Source of the DNA: Burkholderiales bacterium RIFCSPHIGHO2_12_FULL_61_11
Lineage (GTDB): Bacteria; Pseudomonadota; Gammaproteobacteria; Burkholderiales; Burkholderiaceae_C
Reading direction: 5' to 3'
DNA: 9,598 nucleotides
NCBI GenBank assembly: GCA_001770785.1
Contig: MERZ01000053.1
Span: 3,067-12,664, forward strand
The position numbers and the translations under genes were made by a program. The notes below the pieces were generated by a model. It saw only the letters and a list, made by a program, of their open reading frames with translations. It was not told the origin of the DNA and did not search any database. This document shows positions 1 to 6,619 of the stretch, piece by piece; positions within the stretch are counted from its first letter, which is position 1; every line of letters begins with the position of its first letter.

Positions 1-1011
1 AGTGCCGACCGCATGAGTTTTTCATTGCGTTCGTTGACCGAGCCCGACTTGCTCGAAAAGGCTGTGGCGCTCGCCGCGCGTGAAATCGCCGAGCCTTCCT
101 TTCCCGAGTCGATTTGGCAGCGCGAACGTCAGCGCGTGCAGGCGGCGCTCAAGGAATCCTACACACGCCCCGCAGCGGTGATTGGCAGGGCTTATTCAAA
201 GGCGGTGTATGGCGACCACCCCTATGGCTATGAGATGACCGAGGCCACACTGGCGCGTATTGGCGTGGCGGACATGCGATTAGCGCACGCCGCGGGCGTG
301 GTGGCCTGCCGTGCCCGCATCAGCATGGTGGGTGCCGTCACGCGCGCGCAGGCCGACACCCTTGCCACGCGCCTGCTGTCGCGCCTGCCGCAAGTGCCCT
401 GCGCCAGCTTGCCGCCGTTGCCTGCCGTAGCTGAAGTCGCGCCGCTCACGCAGCCCGCGGAACTGCGCATTCCCTTCGACTCCGCGCAGGCGCATGTGCT
501 GATCGGCCAGCCCGGCTTCAAACGGGCCGATCCGGACTATTTCGCGTTGACCGTGGGCAACTACATTCTGGGCGGTGGCGGCTTCGTGTCGCGGTTGACC
601 AATGAGGTGCGTGAAAAACGCGGTTTGACCTACGGGGTGTCGAGTCACTTCTCGCCGGGTCTGCATGCCGGCAGTTTCACGGTGGGCCTGCAAACTCGCC
701 CTGACCAGGCCGCACAAGCAGTGGAAATCGTGCGCCAGGTGGTGCGGGGCTTTGTTGCCAACGGGCCGACCGAGGCTGAACTCCAGTCCGCCAAGGACAA
801 CCTGATAGGCGGCTTTGCGCTGCGCATCGACAGCAACCGCAAGCTGCTGGGCAATATTGCCGCCATCGCATGGAATAATTTGCCACTCGACTACCTGGAG
901 ACCTGGACGCAGCAGGTTGACAAGGTCAGTGTGGCGGACATCAAGGCGGCTTTTGCGCGCAAGCTGCAGGCCGAAACCATGGTTACCGTGATTCTTGGAT
1001 CCTCGTTATGA
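1..1011 (+). CDS. M16-family peptidase (insulinase/processing-peptidase-like), C-terminal part
   Basis: The frame is open from the first base of the window, so the gene starts upstream and the ATG at base 13 is an internal Met. About 336 residues are present; family members of this type run to roughly 430-460, so about 100 N-terminal residues are missing. What remains is the second half of the first M16 domain and the full C-terminal M16 domain. The latter has the glycine-rich NYILGGGG stretch and REKRGLTYGVSS, with Arg204 and Tyr211 (window numbering) at the usual R/Y positions. The HxxEH zinc site, if the protein has one, lies off the window, so catalytic status cannot be judged. In Betaproteobacteria such genes often occur as a pair upstream of rsmD, one member catalytic and one lacking HxxEH; this position fits the second member. 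That is inference. The stop overlaps the rsmD start (ATGA), which implies translational coupling. The protein is probably periplasmic or membrane-associated. Confidence 0.9.
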   Translation, partial: SADRMSFSLRSLTEPDLLEKAVALAAREIAEPSFPESIWQRERQRVQAALKESYTRPAAVIGRAYSKAVYGDHPYGYEMTEATLARIGVADMRLAHAAGVVACRARISMVGAVTRAQADTLATRLLSRLPQVPCASLPPLPAVAEVAPLTQPAELRIPFDSAQAHVLIGQPGFKRADPDYFALTVGNYILGGGGFVSRLTNEVREKRGLTYGVSSHFSPGLHAGSFTVGLQTRPDQAAQAVEIVRQVVRGFVANGPTEAELQSAKDNLIGGFALRIDSNRKLLGNIAAIAWNNLPLDYLETWTQQVDKVSVADIKAAFARKLQAETMVTVILGSSL

Positions 1012-1691
1012 AATACACCCCCCTCAAACCCGCCGCTGAGACGACAGTCAAACCCCTGGTTAAACCCACCGTGAAGCCCAAGGGCACGGCGCACCTCAAG
1101 CCGCCCGGCGAAATCCGCATCATTGGCGGGCAGTACAAGCGCAGCAAGCTCCCGGTGCCCAACAAGCCCGGCCTGCGCCCCACGCCAGACCGCGTGCGGG
1201 AAACTCTTTTCAACTGGCTGGGCCAGGACTTGAGCGGCTGGCGCTGCGCCGATGTCTTTGCCGGCACCGGCGCGCTGGGATTTGAGGCGGCTTCGCGTGG
1301 CGCTGCCGAGGTGTTGCTGTGCGAGCAGGACCCAGCGCTGGTGCTGCAGCTTTTGGCCGTGCAGGCGCGGCTGAAGGCCAATATGGTCAGGATTGAACGC
1401 GGCGATGGCTTGGGCCTTCTCAGGCGCTTGAGCGCAGGCAACATGCAGTTGGTGCTGCTGGACCCGCCCTTTGAGTCCACCCAGTTTGAGGCCGCGCTGA
1501 AAGCTGCCGCGCAAGCGATCGGGCCCACCGGGCTGGTCTATCTGGAGGCCCCCAGGGCGTGGCGGGATGACGAGTTGCTGCCGCTGGGCCTGCGGGTGCA
1601 CCGCAGTGGCAAGGCGGGGGCGGTGCATTTTCATTTGCTGACCAAAAACGACGCGGCGCAGAATTTGCCGCAGGACGCGCTGGCAGCCTGA
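1008..1691 (+). CDS. rsmD: 16S rRNA (guanine(966)-N2)-methyltransferase RsmD
   Basis: This SAM-dependent methyltransferase makes m2G966 in 16S rRNA during 30S assembly and acts in the cytoplasm. The 227-residue product has the family start IRIIGGQYKRSKLPVP (residues 36-51), the conserved RPTPDRVRETLFNWL (57-71), SAM-binding motif I DVFAGTGALG (82-91) and the catalytic N-methyltransferase motif DPPF (152-155). The start at 1008 forms ATGA with the stop of the upstream M16 gene, so translation is probably coupled. The product is about 30 residues longer than E. coli RsmD (198 aa). The excess is an N-terminal Lys/Pro/Thr-rich leader (residues 1-35) with three VKP units at 4-residue spacing. No better start lies between this leader and the core. 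Gene order M16-rsmD-coaD is common in Betaproteobacteria and supports the call. Confidence 0.95.
   Translation: MKYTPLKPAAETTVKPLVKPTVKPKGTAHLKPPGEIRIIGGQYKRSKLPVPNKPGLRPTPDRVRETLFNWLGQDLSGWRCADVFAGTGALGFEAASRGAAEVLLCEQDPALVLQLLAVQARLKANMVRIERGDGLGLLRRLSAGNMQLVLLDPPFESTQFEAALKAAAQAIGPTGLVYLEAPRAWRDDELLPLGLRVHRSGKAGAVHFHLLTKNDAAQNLPQDALAA
1047..1079 (+). repeat. Degenerate 12-bp tandem repeat inside rsmD coding sequence
   Basis: Three related 9-mers, GTCAAACCC (1047-1055), GTTAAACCC (1059-1067) and GTGAAGCCC (1071-1079), repeat with a 12-base period. They encode VKP-L-VKP-T-VKP in the N-terminal leader of RsmD. The period is a multiple of three, so a gain or loss of units would keep the frame. 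Confidence 0.7.
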
Positions 1692-1773
1692 CCGCGCTGG
1701 GGCCTGGTCGTGCGGCCTTGCCCGGCTCATGGGTTCAAGGCCTGCGTCGATGCGGCAGACCGGCGTCCCGGCG

Positions 1774-1779
1774 CATAAT
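1774..1779 (+). promoter_or_regulatory. Candidate -10 element of coaD, giving a leaderless or near-leaderless mRNA
   Basis: CATAAT (5 of 6 matches to TATAAT) ends 6 bases before the coaD ATG at 1786. No Shine-Dalgarno-like sequence lies between them, so transcription would start at or next to the start codon. The -35 position (about 1751-1756, TGCGGC) is a poor match, so the call rests on the -10 and its spacing. The 94-base gap after rsmD (1692-1785) shows nothing else I can name. Confidence 0.5.
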
Positions 1780-1785
1780 TCCACC

Positions 1786-2573
<788 letters not shown>

Positions 2574-2577
2574 TTTG

Positions 2578-2591
2578 GCGGGTTCGCCCGC
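2578..2591. terminator. Hairpin after the ferredoxin gene, possible terminator
   Basis: GCGGG (2578-2582), loop TTCG (2583-2586) and CCCGC (2587-2591) form a perfect 5-bp stem capped by a stable UUCG-type loop, 4 bases after the ferredoxin stop. Only TTCACT follows on the + strand, and there is no T tract on the - strand either. It may therefore be a 3'-end stabiliser or a weak terminator between the convergent ferredoxin and pth genes rather than a canonical intrinsic terminator. Confidence 0.45.
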
Positions 2592-2594
2592 TTC

Positions 2595-2671
2595 ACTGCA
2601 AAATGAGCAGTCAAATAGGCATCTAGTATTGGCCCAATAGGCACGGGCGTTAGCTGCTATGAAATTTATAG
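2595..2671. repeat. Intergenic palindromic repeat of the Comamonadaceae type
   Basis: This AT-richer stretch between the convergent ferredoxin and pth genes has three nested or tandem inverted repeats. They are ACTGC/GCAGT (2595-2599 and 2607-2611, 7-base loop), TATTG/CAATA (2627-2631 and 2635-2639, loop GCC) and CTAT/ATAG around AAATTT (2657-2671). The wording CAAATAGGCATCTAG...TTAGCTGCTAT resembles a roughly 60-80 bp dispersed intergenic element that I recall in many copies from Comamonadaceae genomes; this is from memory, not a search. It ends 4 bases from the pth stop codon. Confidence 0.5.
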
Positions 2672-2675
2672 ATTG

Positions 2676-3356
2676 TCAGTCTGGCTTTGGCGTCGTTACC
2701 GCCGCCTCCGCGACCGGTGCCGATGCGGGCACAGGCGTTTGGCCCGGCAACGCCGCCGCAGGTCGCTGCGGCTTGGGCCGCTGGGGCTGGCTGGTATGAA
2801 TCAGCATCGTGGCTTTTTCCATCTCGCCGTTCAGCAGTTCGGGCACTGCCTTGAGACAGCGCGCAATGCAGTCCTCAATCGCCTGGCGATGTTCCCGCGA
2901 GGGTTTTTTCAGCACCCAGTTGATCACTTCGGCCTTGACGCCGGGGTGGCCCACGCCGAGGCGCAGCCGCCAGTAGTCGGCTGTGCCCAGTTGCGCGTGA
3001 ATGTCGCGCAAGCCGTTATGGCCGGCATGGCTGCCACCGAACTTGAGCTTGGCCTGCCCCGGGATGATGTCCAGCTCGTCATGCGCCACCAGAATTTCCT
3101 CGGACGAAATCTTGAAGAACCGGGCCAGCGCTGCCACCGATTTGCCAGACAGATTCATGAAGGTCAGGGGCTTTAGCAGCCACACGGTTTGCCCGTTGAC
3201 CGTGGCGCGGGCCACCTGGCCGTGGTAACTCTTGTCCAGAATGAGCGGCGCCTCCAGTTCACGCGAGAGCGCGTCAATCCACCAGAAGCCGGCATTGTGG
3301 CGCGTCGCTTCGTATTCGGTGCCTGGATTGCCCAGGCCAACAAACAGTTTGATCAT
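2676..3356 (-). CDS. pth: Peptidyl-tRNA hydrolase with Pro/Ala-rich C-terminal tail
   Basis: Pth cleaves the ester bond of peptidyl-tRNAs that drop off the ribosome, recycling tRNA in the cytoplasm. From the ATG at 3356 the product has 226 residues, and its active-site numbering matches E. coli Pth: Asn10 in GLGNPG, catalytic His20 in TRHNAG, Asn68 in TFMNLSG, Asp93 in AHDELD and Asn114 in GHNGLRD. E. coli Pth is 194 residues. The excess is a low-complexity tail from about residue 190, rich in Pro, Ala, Gln and Lys, likely disordered. An in-frame ATG at 3386 would add 10 residues ahead of the family start MIKLFVGLG, so I prefer 3356. Neither start has a clear Shine-Dalgarno sequence. The gene follows rplY on the same strand but lies behind a strong terminator, and the 89 bases between them show no convincing promoter, so its expression may rely on readthrough or a promoter I cannot recognise. 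Confidence 0.95.
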   Translation of the reverse strand: MIKLFVGLGNPGTEYEATRHNAGFWWIDALSRELEAPLILDKSYHGQVARATVNGQTVWLLKPLTFMNLSGKSVAALARFFKISSEEILVAHDELDIIPGQAKLKFGGSHAGHNGLRDIHAQLGTADYWRLRLGVGHPGVKAEVINWVLKKPSREHRQAIEDCIARCLKAVPELLNGEMEKATMLIHTSQPQRPKPQRPAAALPGQTPVPASAPVAEAAVTTPKPD

Positions 3357-3445
3357 GAGGTGCGAGGAAAGGGAAATGGAAGGCATCAGGCCGGGCGAGC
3401 TGGCTTGCCTGTGAGCCTGTTAGCGTAGCAGAACAAGTCCCCCAA

Positions 3446-3482
3446 GAAAAACGGCCCCTGTCCTCATCAGAGAACAGGGGCC
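3446..3482 (-). terminator. Intrinsic terminator of rplY
   Basis: Read on the - strand, a 9-bp GC-rich stem GGCCCCTGT/ACAGGGGCC (3474-3482 and 3453-3461) has an inner CTC/GAG pair set off by one mismatch and a 4-base loop, and is followed at once by GTTTTTCTT. It lies 48 bases behind the rplY stop and is the clearest rho-independent terminator in the window. It separates rplY from pth. Confidence 0.88.
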
Positions 3483-3529
3483 ATTCAAGCTTTGTTGACC
3501 TTGTTCAGGTCAATGCGGCAAGACGCAAG

Positions 3530-4228
3530 TTACTTCTTGGCAGCAGGCTTGGCAGCAGGTTTAGCCGCAGCTTTGGCAGCAGGTGGTTTGCCCGCCCCTT
3601 TGGCGTCTTTTGCTTCAGCAGGTGCGGCAGCACCAGCTGCTGCATCAGCAGGGGCTGCTTCGACTTCTTCTTCGATGGCAGTGACGGACACCAGCACGGG
3701 GTTTTCCTGGCCCTTGGCGACGAATTTCACGCCTTTTGGCAGCGTGATGTCTTTGACGTGCAGTGAGGTGCCTTTTGTCAGGGCGCTCAAATCGACATTG
3801 ATGAATTCAGGGATGTCCGCAGGGAAGCAGACAATTGTCAGCTCGGTCATCACGTGGTTGGCCAGGCAATTCTCGGTCTTGACGGCTGGGGATTCTTCTT
3901 CCCCGCTGTAATGCAGCGGCACTTTCACGGTCATCCTGGTTTTGGCTTCAACGCGCTGGAAGTCGATGTGCAGGATCTGTTGCTTGAACGGGTGCATTTG
4001 CAGATCGCGCAGCAGAACCTTCTGGGCTTTGCCGGCCAGTTCCATCTCGAGGATGGAGGCGTGGAAGGCTTCCTTCTTGATGGCGTGCCACAACGCGTTG
4101 TGATCGAGCTCGATCAGCGTGGTCTCGGCAGTACCACCGTAAACGATACCGGGCGTGCGGCCCGTGATGCGGAGACGGCGGCTCGCACCCGTGCCCTGCT
4201 GTGTGCGCTCAAAAGCGACGAATTTCAT
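3530..4228 (-). CDS. rplY: Large ribosomal subunit protein bL25, long CTC form
   Basis: bL25 binds 5S rRNA in the 50S subunit. The 232-residue product is the two-domain CTC/TL5 form (E. coli L25 is 94 aa). The 5S-binding domain covers about residues 1-92, with [13 protein letters not shown] at 8-20 and [18 protein letters not shown] at 73-90. The beta-rich TL5 domain covers about 98-185, with [13 protein letters not shown] and [13 protein letters not shown]. An acidic stretch IEEEVEAAP and an Ala/Lys tail ending [10 protein letters not shown] follow from about 186. The ATG at 4228 is preceded by GGAG six bases upstream; an in-frame TTG at 4240 overlaps that site and is rejected. prs-rplY-pth is a classic order, with L25 and Pth both serving translation. 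The gene is bracketed by hairpins on both sides (4274-4325 and 3446-3482). Confidence 0.95.
   Translation of the reverse strand: MKFVAFERTQQGTGASRRLRITGRTPGIVYGGTAETTLIELDHNALWHAIKKEAFHASILEMELAGKAQKVLLRDLQMHPFKQQILHIDFQRVEAKTRMTVKVPLHYSGEEESPAVKTENCLANHVMTELTIVCFPADIPEFINVDLSALTKGTSLHVKDITLPKGVKFVAKGQENPVLVSVTAIEEEVEAAPADAAAGAAAPAEAKDAKGAGKPPAAKAAAKPAAKPAAKK
3537..3583 (-). repeat. Short direct repeats encoding the Ala/Lys tail of bL25
   Basis: The + strand 11-mer TTGGCAGCAGG occurs at 3537-3547, 3549-3559 and 3573-3583, offset by 12 and 24 bases with a diverged copy between. It encodes the repeating PAAK pattern at the end of bL25. Unit gain or loss would keep the frame, so the tail length may vary between strains. 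Confidence 0.7.
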
Positions 4229-4234
4229 AATCTT

Positions 4235-4238
4235 CTCC
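4235..4238 (-). promoter_or_regulatory. Ribosome binding site of rplY
   Basis: On the - strand GGAG lies 6 bases ahead of the ATG at 4228. It decides the start in favour of ATG over the in-frame TTG at 4240, whose last G is part of the site. Confidence 0.7.
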
Positions 4239-4273
4239 AAAAGAGGTGGACCGCGACCAGTTCACCCCGACAT

Positions 4274-4325
4274 AAAAAGGCTGCTCAAGCTCTGCAAATT
4301 CTGCCAGCTGTGCAGCCACCTTTTT
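4274..4325 (-). terminator. Two-way hairpin with A/T tracts between prs and rplY
   Basis: On the - strand, 3 bases after the prs stop, AAAAAG-GTG-GCTGC (4312-4325) pairs with GCAGCCTTTTT (4274-4284): an 11-bp stem if the 3-base GTG is bulged out. The 27-base apical region can form a further small stem (CTGCA 4292-4296 with TGCCAG 4302-4307). Because A and T tracts flank both sides, it could terminate in either direction. It would act as a terminator or attenuator between prs and rplY. The remaining bases up to the rplY ribosome binding site show no convincing promoter. Confidence 0.65.
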
Positions 4326-4328
4326 GCT

Positions 4329-5303
4329 TCAAATCAGTGCCGGTTGGTCCTGATCCGAAAACAAGCTCATGACCGAGTCTCCCTTGGCGATGCGCTGCAT
4401 GGTTTCAGCGATCAATGGTGCCACGGAGAGCTGGCGAATTTTTTTGCAGCCCAGCGCCTTCTGGCTCAGCGAAATGGTATTGGTGACCACCACCTCGTCG
4501 AGCGCTTCACCCTGGGTAATGCGGTCAATCGCCAGACCCGAAAAAATCGGGTGCGTGCAATAGGCGTAAACCTTTTTGGCGCCGCGCTCTTTCAGGACTT
4601 CGGCGGCCTTCACCAGCGTGCCGGCCGTGTCGATCATGTCGTCCACGATCACGCAATTGTGGCCTTCAATGTCGCCGATCACGTGCATCACTTCCGACAC
4701 ATTTGCCTTGGACCGGCGCTTGTCGATGATGGCCATATCGCAGCCGAGTTGCTTGGCCATTGCGCGGGCACGCACTACGCCGCCCACGTCGGGCGAGACG
4801 ACCATCAGGTCAGTGTAATTCTTCTGGCGCAAATCAGCGAGTAACACGGGCGTCGCGTAGATGTTGTCCACCGGGATGTCAAAAAATCCCTGGATCTGGT
4901 CGGCATGCAGATCCATTGTCAGGACACGTGACACGCCAACGACCTGCAGCATGTTGGCGACGATCTTGGCCGAGATGGGCACGCGCGCAGAACGCGGGCG
5001 GCGGTCTTGCCGGGCATAGCCAAAATAAGGAATGACGGCGGAAATCCGCTCGGCTGATGCGCGTTTGAGCGCGTCCACCATGATGAGCAGTTCCATCAGG
5101 TTGTCGTTGGTCGGCGCACAGGTTGACTGCACGACAAACACGTCACGGGCCCGTACGTTTTGCTGGATTTCGACGGTCACTTCACCGTCTGAAAAACGTC
5201 CCACATGGGCAGCGCCCAGTGAAATGCCCAGGTGCTGGGCGATCTCAAGGGCCATGCTCGGATTGGCATTGCCGGTGAAAACCATGAAGTCGGGATGGTG
5301 CAT
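4329..5303 (-). CDS. prs: Ribose-phosphate pyrophosphokinase (PRPP synthetase)
   Basis: Prs transfers pyrophosphate from ATP to ribose 5-phosphate to give PRPP, the precursor for purines, pyrimidines, His, Trp and NAD. From the ATG at 5303 the product has 324 residues (E. coli 315) and is highly similar to E. coli Prs by eye. Seen are FSDGE (37-41), [14 protein letters not shown] (59-72), [12 protein letters not shown] (91-102) for ATP binding, the catalytic flexible-loop region after it, [11 protein letters not shown] (131-141) and the PRPP-binding loop [11 protein letters not shown] (220-230). A second ATG at 5285 (MVFTGNANP) would give 318 residues and also matches family length. Neither start has an obvious Shine-Dalgarno site, so the choice of 5303 ([11 protein letters not shown]) is tentative. 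The gene sits between tRNA-Gln and rplY, the usual betaproteobacterial order. Confidence 0.96.
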   Translation of the reverse strand: MHHPDFMVFTGNANPSMALEIAQHLGISLGAAHVGRFSDGEVTVEIQQNVRARDVFVVQSTCAPTNDNLMELLIMVDALKRASAERISAVIPYFGYARQDRRPRSARVPISAKIVANMLQVVGVSRVLTMDLHADQIQGFFDIPVDNIYATPVLLADLRQKNYTDLMVVSPDVGGVVRARAMAKQLGCDMAIIDKRRSKANVSEVMHVIGDIEGHNCVIVDDMIDTAGTLVKAAEVLKERGAKKVYAYCTHPIFSGLAIDRITQGEALDEVVVTNTISLSQKALGCKKIRQLSVAPLIAETMQRIAKGDSVMSLFSDQDQPALI

Positions 5304-5361
5304 TTGTATTTGGAGCCCAGCTGCTATCGAACTTGAACGTAGCTGAAACTCTGATTGAAGA

Positions 5362-5367
5362 ATAATA
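5362..5367 (-). promoter_or_regulatory. Candidate -10 element of a prs promoter
   Basis: On the - strand TATTAT (5 of 6 matches to TATAAT) lies about 58 bases ahead of the prs ATG at 5303 and after the hairpins that follow tRNA-Gln. The -35 position (GGTTTC at a 17-base spacer) is weak. It is plausible because the hairpins upstream would otherwise limit prs expression, but it is not strong enough to assert. Confidence 0.35.
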
Positions 5368-5418
5368 CGCACGGGAAACAGGCTGAAACCGGGACTTGGC
5401 AGTGAGTGCCGGTTGCTT

Positions 5419-5486
5419 GTGTTTCCAAAAACACACGGACCCGCACGAGCGGATCCCTAATCGCATAGACCCGCACCGGGCGAGTC
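5419..5486 (-). terminator. Three tandem hairpins behind tRNA-Gln, terminator/attenuator region
   Basis: Reading the - strand away from the tRNA: hairpin A pairs GACTCGC with GCGGGTC (5468-5486, 5-base loop, one T-G wobble). Hairpin B pairs GGATCCGC with GCGGGTCC (5437-5456, 4-base loop, one wobble) and is followed by GTGTGTTTTTGG. Hairpin C pairs GTGTTT with AAACAC (5419-5434, loop TTGG) and reuses that T run. A and B share the + strand word GACCCGCAC, so one may be a duplicate of the other. B with the T run is the best intrinsic terminator. Hairpin C would compete for the T run, which is the layout of an attenuator. That last point is inference. Confidence 0.6.
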
Positions 5487-5494
5487 TGAAAATT

Positions 5495-5571
5495 TGGCAG
5501 GGGTGGAAGGATTCGAACCTACGAATGCCGGAATCAAAATCCGGTGCCTTAACCAACTTGGCGACACCCCT
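5495..5571 (-). tRNA. tRNA-Gln (anticodon TTG)
   Basis: The - strand folds as a complete cloverleaf. The acceptor arm is AGGGGTG/CACCCCT (7 bp), the D arm carries GCCAAGTTGGTTAAGGC, the anticodon stem CCGGA/TCCGG surrounds the loop TTTTGAT with anticodon TTG (reads CAA/CAG), and the T arm carries GGTTCGAATCC. The discriminator is G, and the terminal CCA is encoded (5497-5495), so the mature body without CCA is 5498-5571. The first pair A1-U72 is weak, as is usual for glutamine tRNAs (E. coli has U1-A72). The gene lies between ispE and prs on the same strand, 97 bases after the ispE stop, and may be cut from a longer transcript by RNase P and RNase E/Z. Confidence 0.97.
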
Positions 5572-5582
5572 ACACAGGACAA

Positions 5583-5598
5583 TTGTTGCTACCAACAA
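5583..5598 (-). other. Small hairpin just ahead of tRNA-Gln
   Basis: TTGTTG/CAACAA forms a perfect 6-bp stem with a 4-base loop (GTAG on the - strand), its edge 11 bases from the tRNA 5' end. It lies within the 97-base ispE-tRNA gap, which is AT-richer than its surroundings. A second small palindrome CGCTTT-G-AAAGCG (5635-5647) is nearer the ispE stop. Neither has a T tract. I see no convincing tRNA promoter here. A role in 5' processing is possible but unproven. Confidence 0.35.
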
Positions 5599-5668
5599 CT
5601 GACCTATTAACTTTTACTAAACCAACTCACTCATCGCTTTGAAAGCGCATTTTCGGGAACGGGTGATT

Positions 5669-6589
5669 CTACCAACCGGCCAGAGGATGCCCCTGCAAAT
5701 TGCTGCACTTTTTAATCTTCCAATTTTCAGGTGCTCCTGATAATTCTGGCAGATCAATTTCACGCGGCAATTGCGCAAATACAGCACTTCCCGAACCGGT
5801 CATGCGCCCTTGAAGGTGTTGCGTTTTCAGCCAATCGAGTGACTGACCAATCTGCGGACACATTGCCTGCGCTACCGGCTGTAAGTCGTTATGGCCAAAT
5901 TCGAAAACCGAACCATTTGCACTTGCAGCAAAGCCTTGGATTGTAGCAGTATCCGTGTCGCGTTTGAGCCCCGGCGCGCTGAAAATACCTTGGGTAGCGA
6001 GTCCGGCTGCGGGCTTGACCACCACAAATTCGGCTGGCGGCAGCGTGACGGGGGTGATTTTCTCGCCAATCCCTTCCACCCAGGCATGGCCGCCCGAGAG
6101 GAAAAAAGGCACATCCGCGCCCAGCGACAGCGCCAAAGTGCGCAGGTCTTGCGCTGGCAATCTCACGCCCCAAAGGCGTTGCAGCGCCAGCAGGCAACTC
6201 GCGGCGTCCGACGATCCGCCGCCCATGCCGGCCTGGGAAGGAATGCGTTTTTCCAGACCTATGTGAACCCCCAGTGAGGTGCCGCAAGCCGCCTGCAGTG
6301 CCTTGGCCGCCCGCACGGTGAGATCGTCGGCAGGCAGTGCTTGCGTGGCGCTCTTAGCGCGTTGGCTTTGATCGCCCAGGTCGGCCCGGCTGATCTGCCC
6401 GTCCGTGCGCAGTTCAAAGTGCAGCGTGTCGCACCAGTCGATCAGCATGAACACCGACTGCAGCAAGTGGTAGCCGTCGGGCCTGCGCCCCGTGATGTGC
6501 AAAAACAGGTTGAGCTTGGCCGGGGCCGGTACGTCGTAAATCGCTTTGAGCGGCCGCGATGAACGCAAAAAAGGGGCAGGGCAGGGCAT
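5669..6589 (-). CDS. ispE: 4-diphosphocytidyl-2-C-methyl-D-erythritol kinase IspE
   Basis: IspE phosphorylates the 2-hydroxyl of CDP-methylerythritol with ATP in the MEP pathway for isoprenoid precursors, in the cytoplasm. The 306-residue product has the GHMP kinase fold marks: VPAPAKLNLFLHITGRRPDGYH at 20-41 with the catalytic Lys25, the ATP-binding loop PSQAGMGGGSSDAA (117-130), GADVPFF with catalytic Asp159, and the C-terminal MTGSGSAVFA motif. E. coli IspE is 283 residues. Part of the excess is an N-terminal 15-residue stretch ahead of the usual start and part is a polar insert at about 70-86 (GDQSQRAKSATQ). I kept the ATG at 6589; a TTG at 6568 is an alternative, and neither has a clear ribosome binding site. 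The gene starts 30 bases after the lolB stop, the usual lolB-ispE pairing, so co-transcription with lolB is likely. Confidence 0.95.
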   Translation of the reverse strand: MPCPAPFLRSSRPLKAIYDVPAPAKLNLFLHITGRRPDGYHLLQSVFMLIDWCDTLHFELRTDGQISRADLGDQSQRAKSATQALPADDLTVRAAKALQAACGTSLGVHIGLEKRIPSQAGMGGGSSDAASCLLALQRLWGVRLPAQDLRTLALSLGADVPFFLSGGHAWVEGIGEKITPVTLPPAEFVVVKPAAGLATQGIFSAPGLKRDTDTATIQGFAASANGSVFEFGHNDLQPVAQAMCPQIGQSLDWLKTQHLQGRMTGSGSAVFAQLPREIDLPELSGAPENWKIKKCSNLQGHPLAGW

Positions 6590-6619
6590 GCTTGAACCTG
6601 GAAACGGTGGCCTCTGGCC

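Noticed and set aside
13..15. ATG as start of the M16 peptidase gene
   Set aside because: The frame is open to base 1 and the protein lacks its N-terminal quarter, so this Met is internal.
1729..1785. N-terminal extension of CoaD by 19 residues
   Set aside because: The extra residues are not part of the family and the probable -10 element lies inside this stretch.
2673..3176. 167-codon open frame on the + strand opposite pth
   Set aside because: It is antisense to pth with an Arg/His-rich composition typical of shadow frames.
3357..3386. Upstream ATG at 3386 for pth
   Set aside because: The family start MIKLFVGLG aligns at 3356 with E. coli numbering of all active-site residues, and 3386 has no ribosome binding site.
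3537..3583. Direct repeats considered as a CRISPR or mobile-element end
   Set aside because: They are 11 bases long, spaced 12 and 24 bases apart, lie in the coding sequence of the bL25 tail, and are explained by the PAAK peptide repeat.
4155..4844. 229-codon open frame on the + strand across rplY and prs
   Set aside because: It is a shadow of two well-supported - strand genes, with no family features or start signals.
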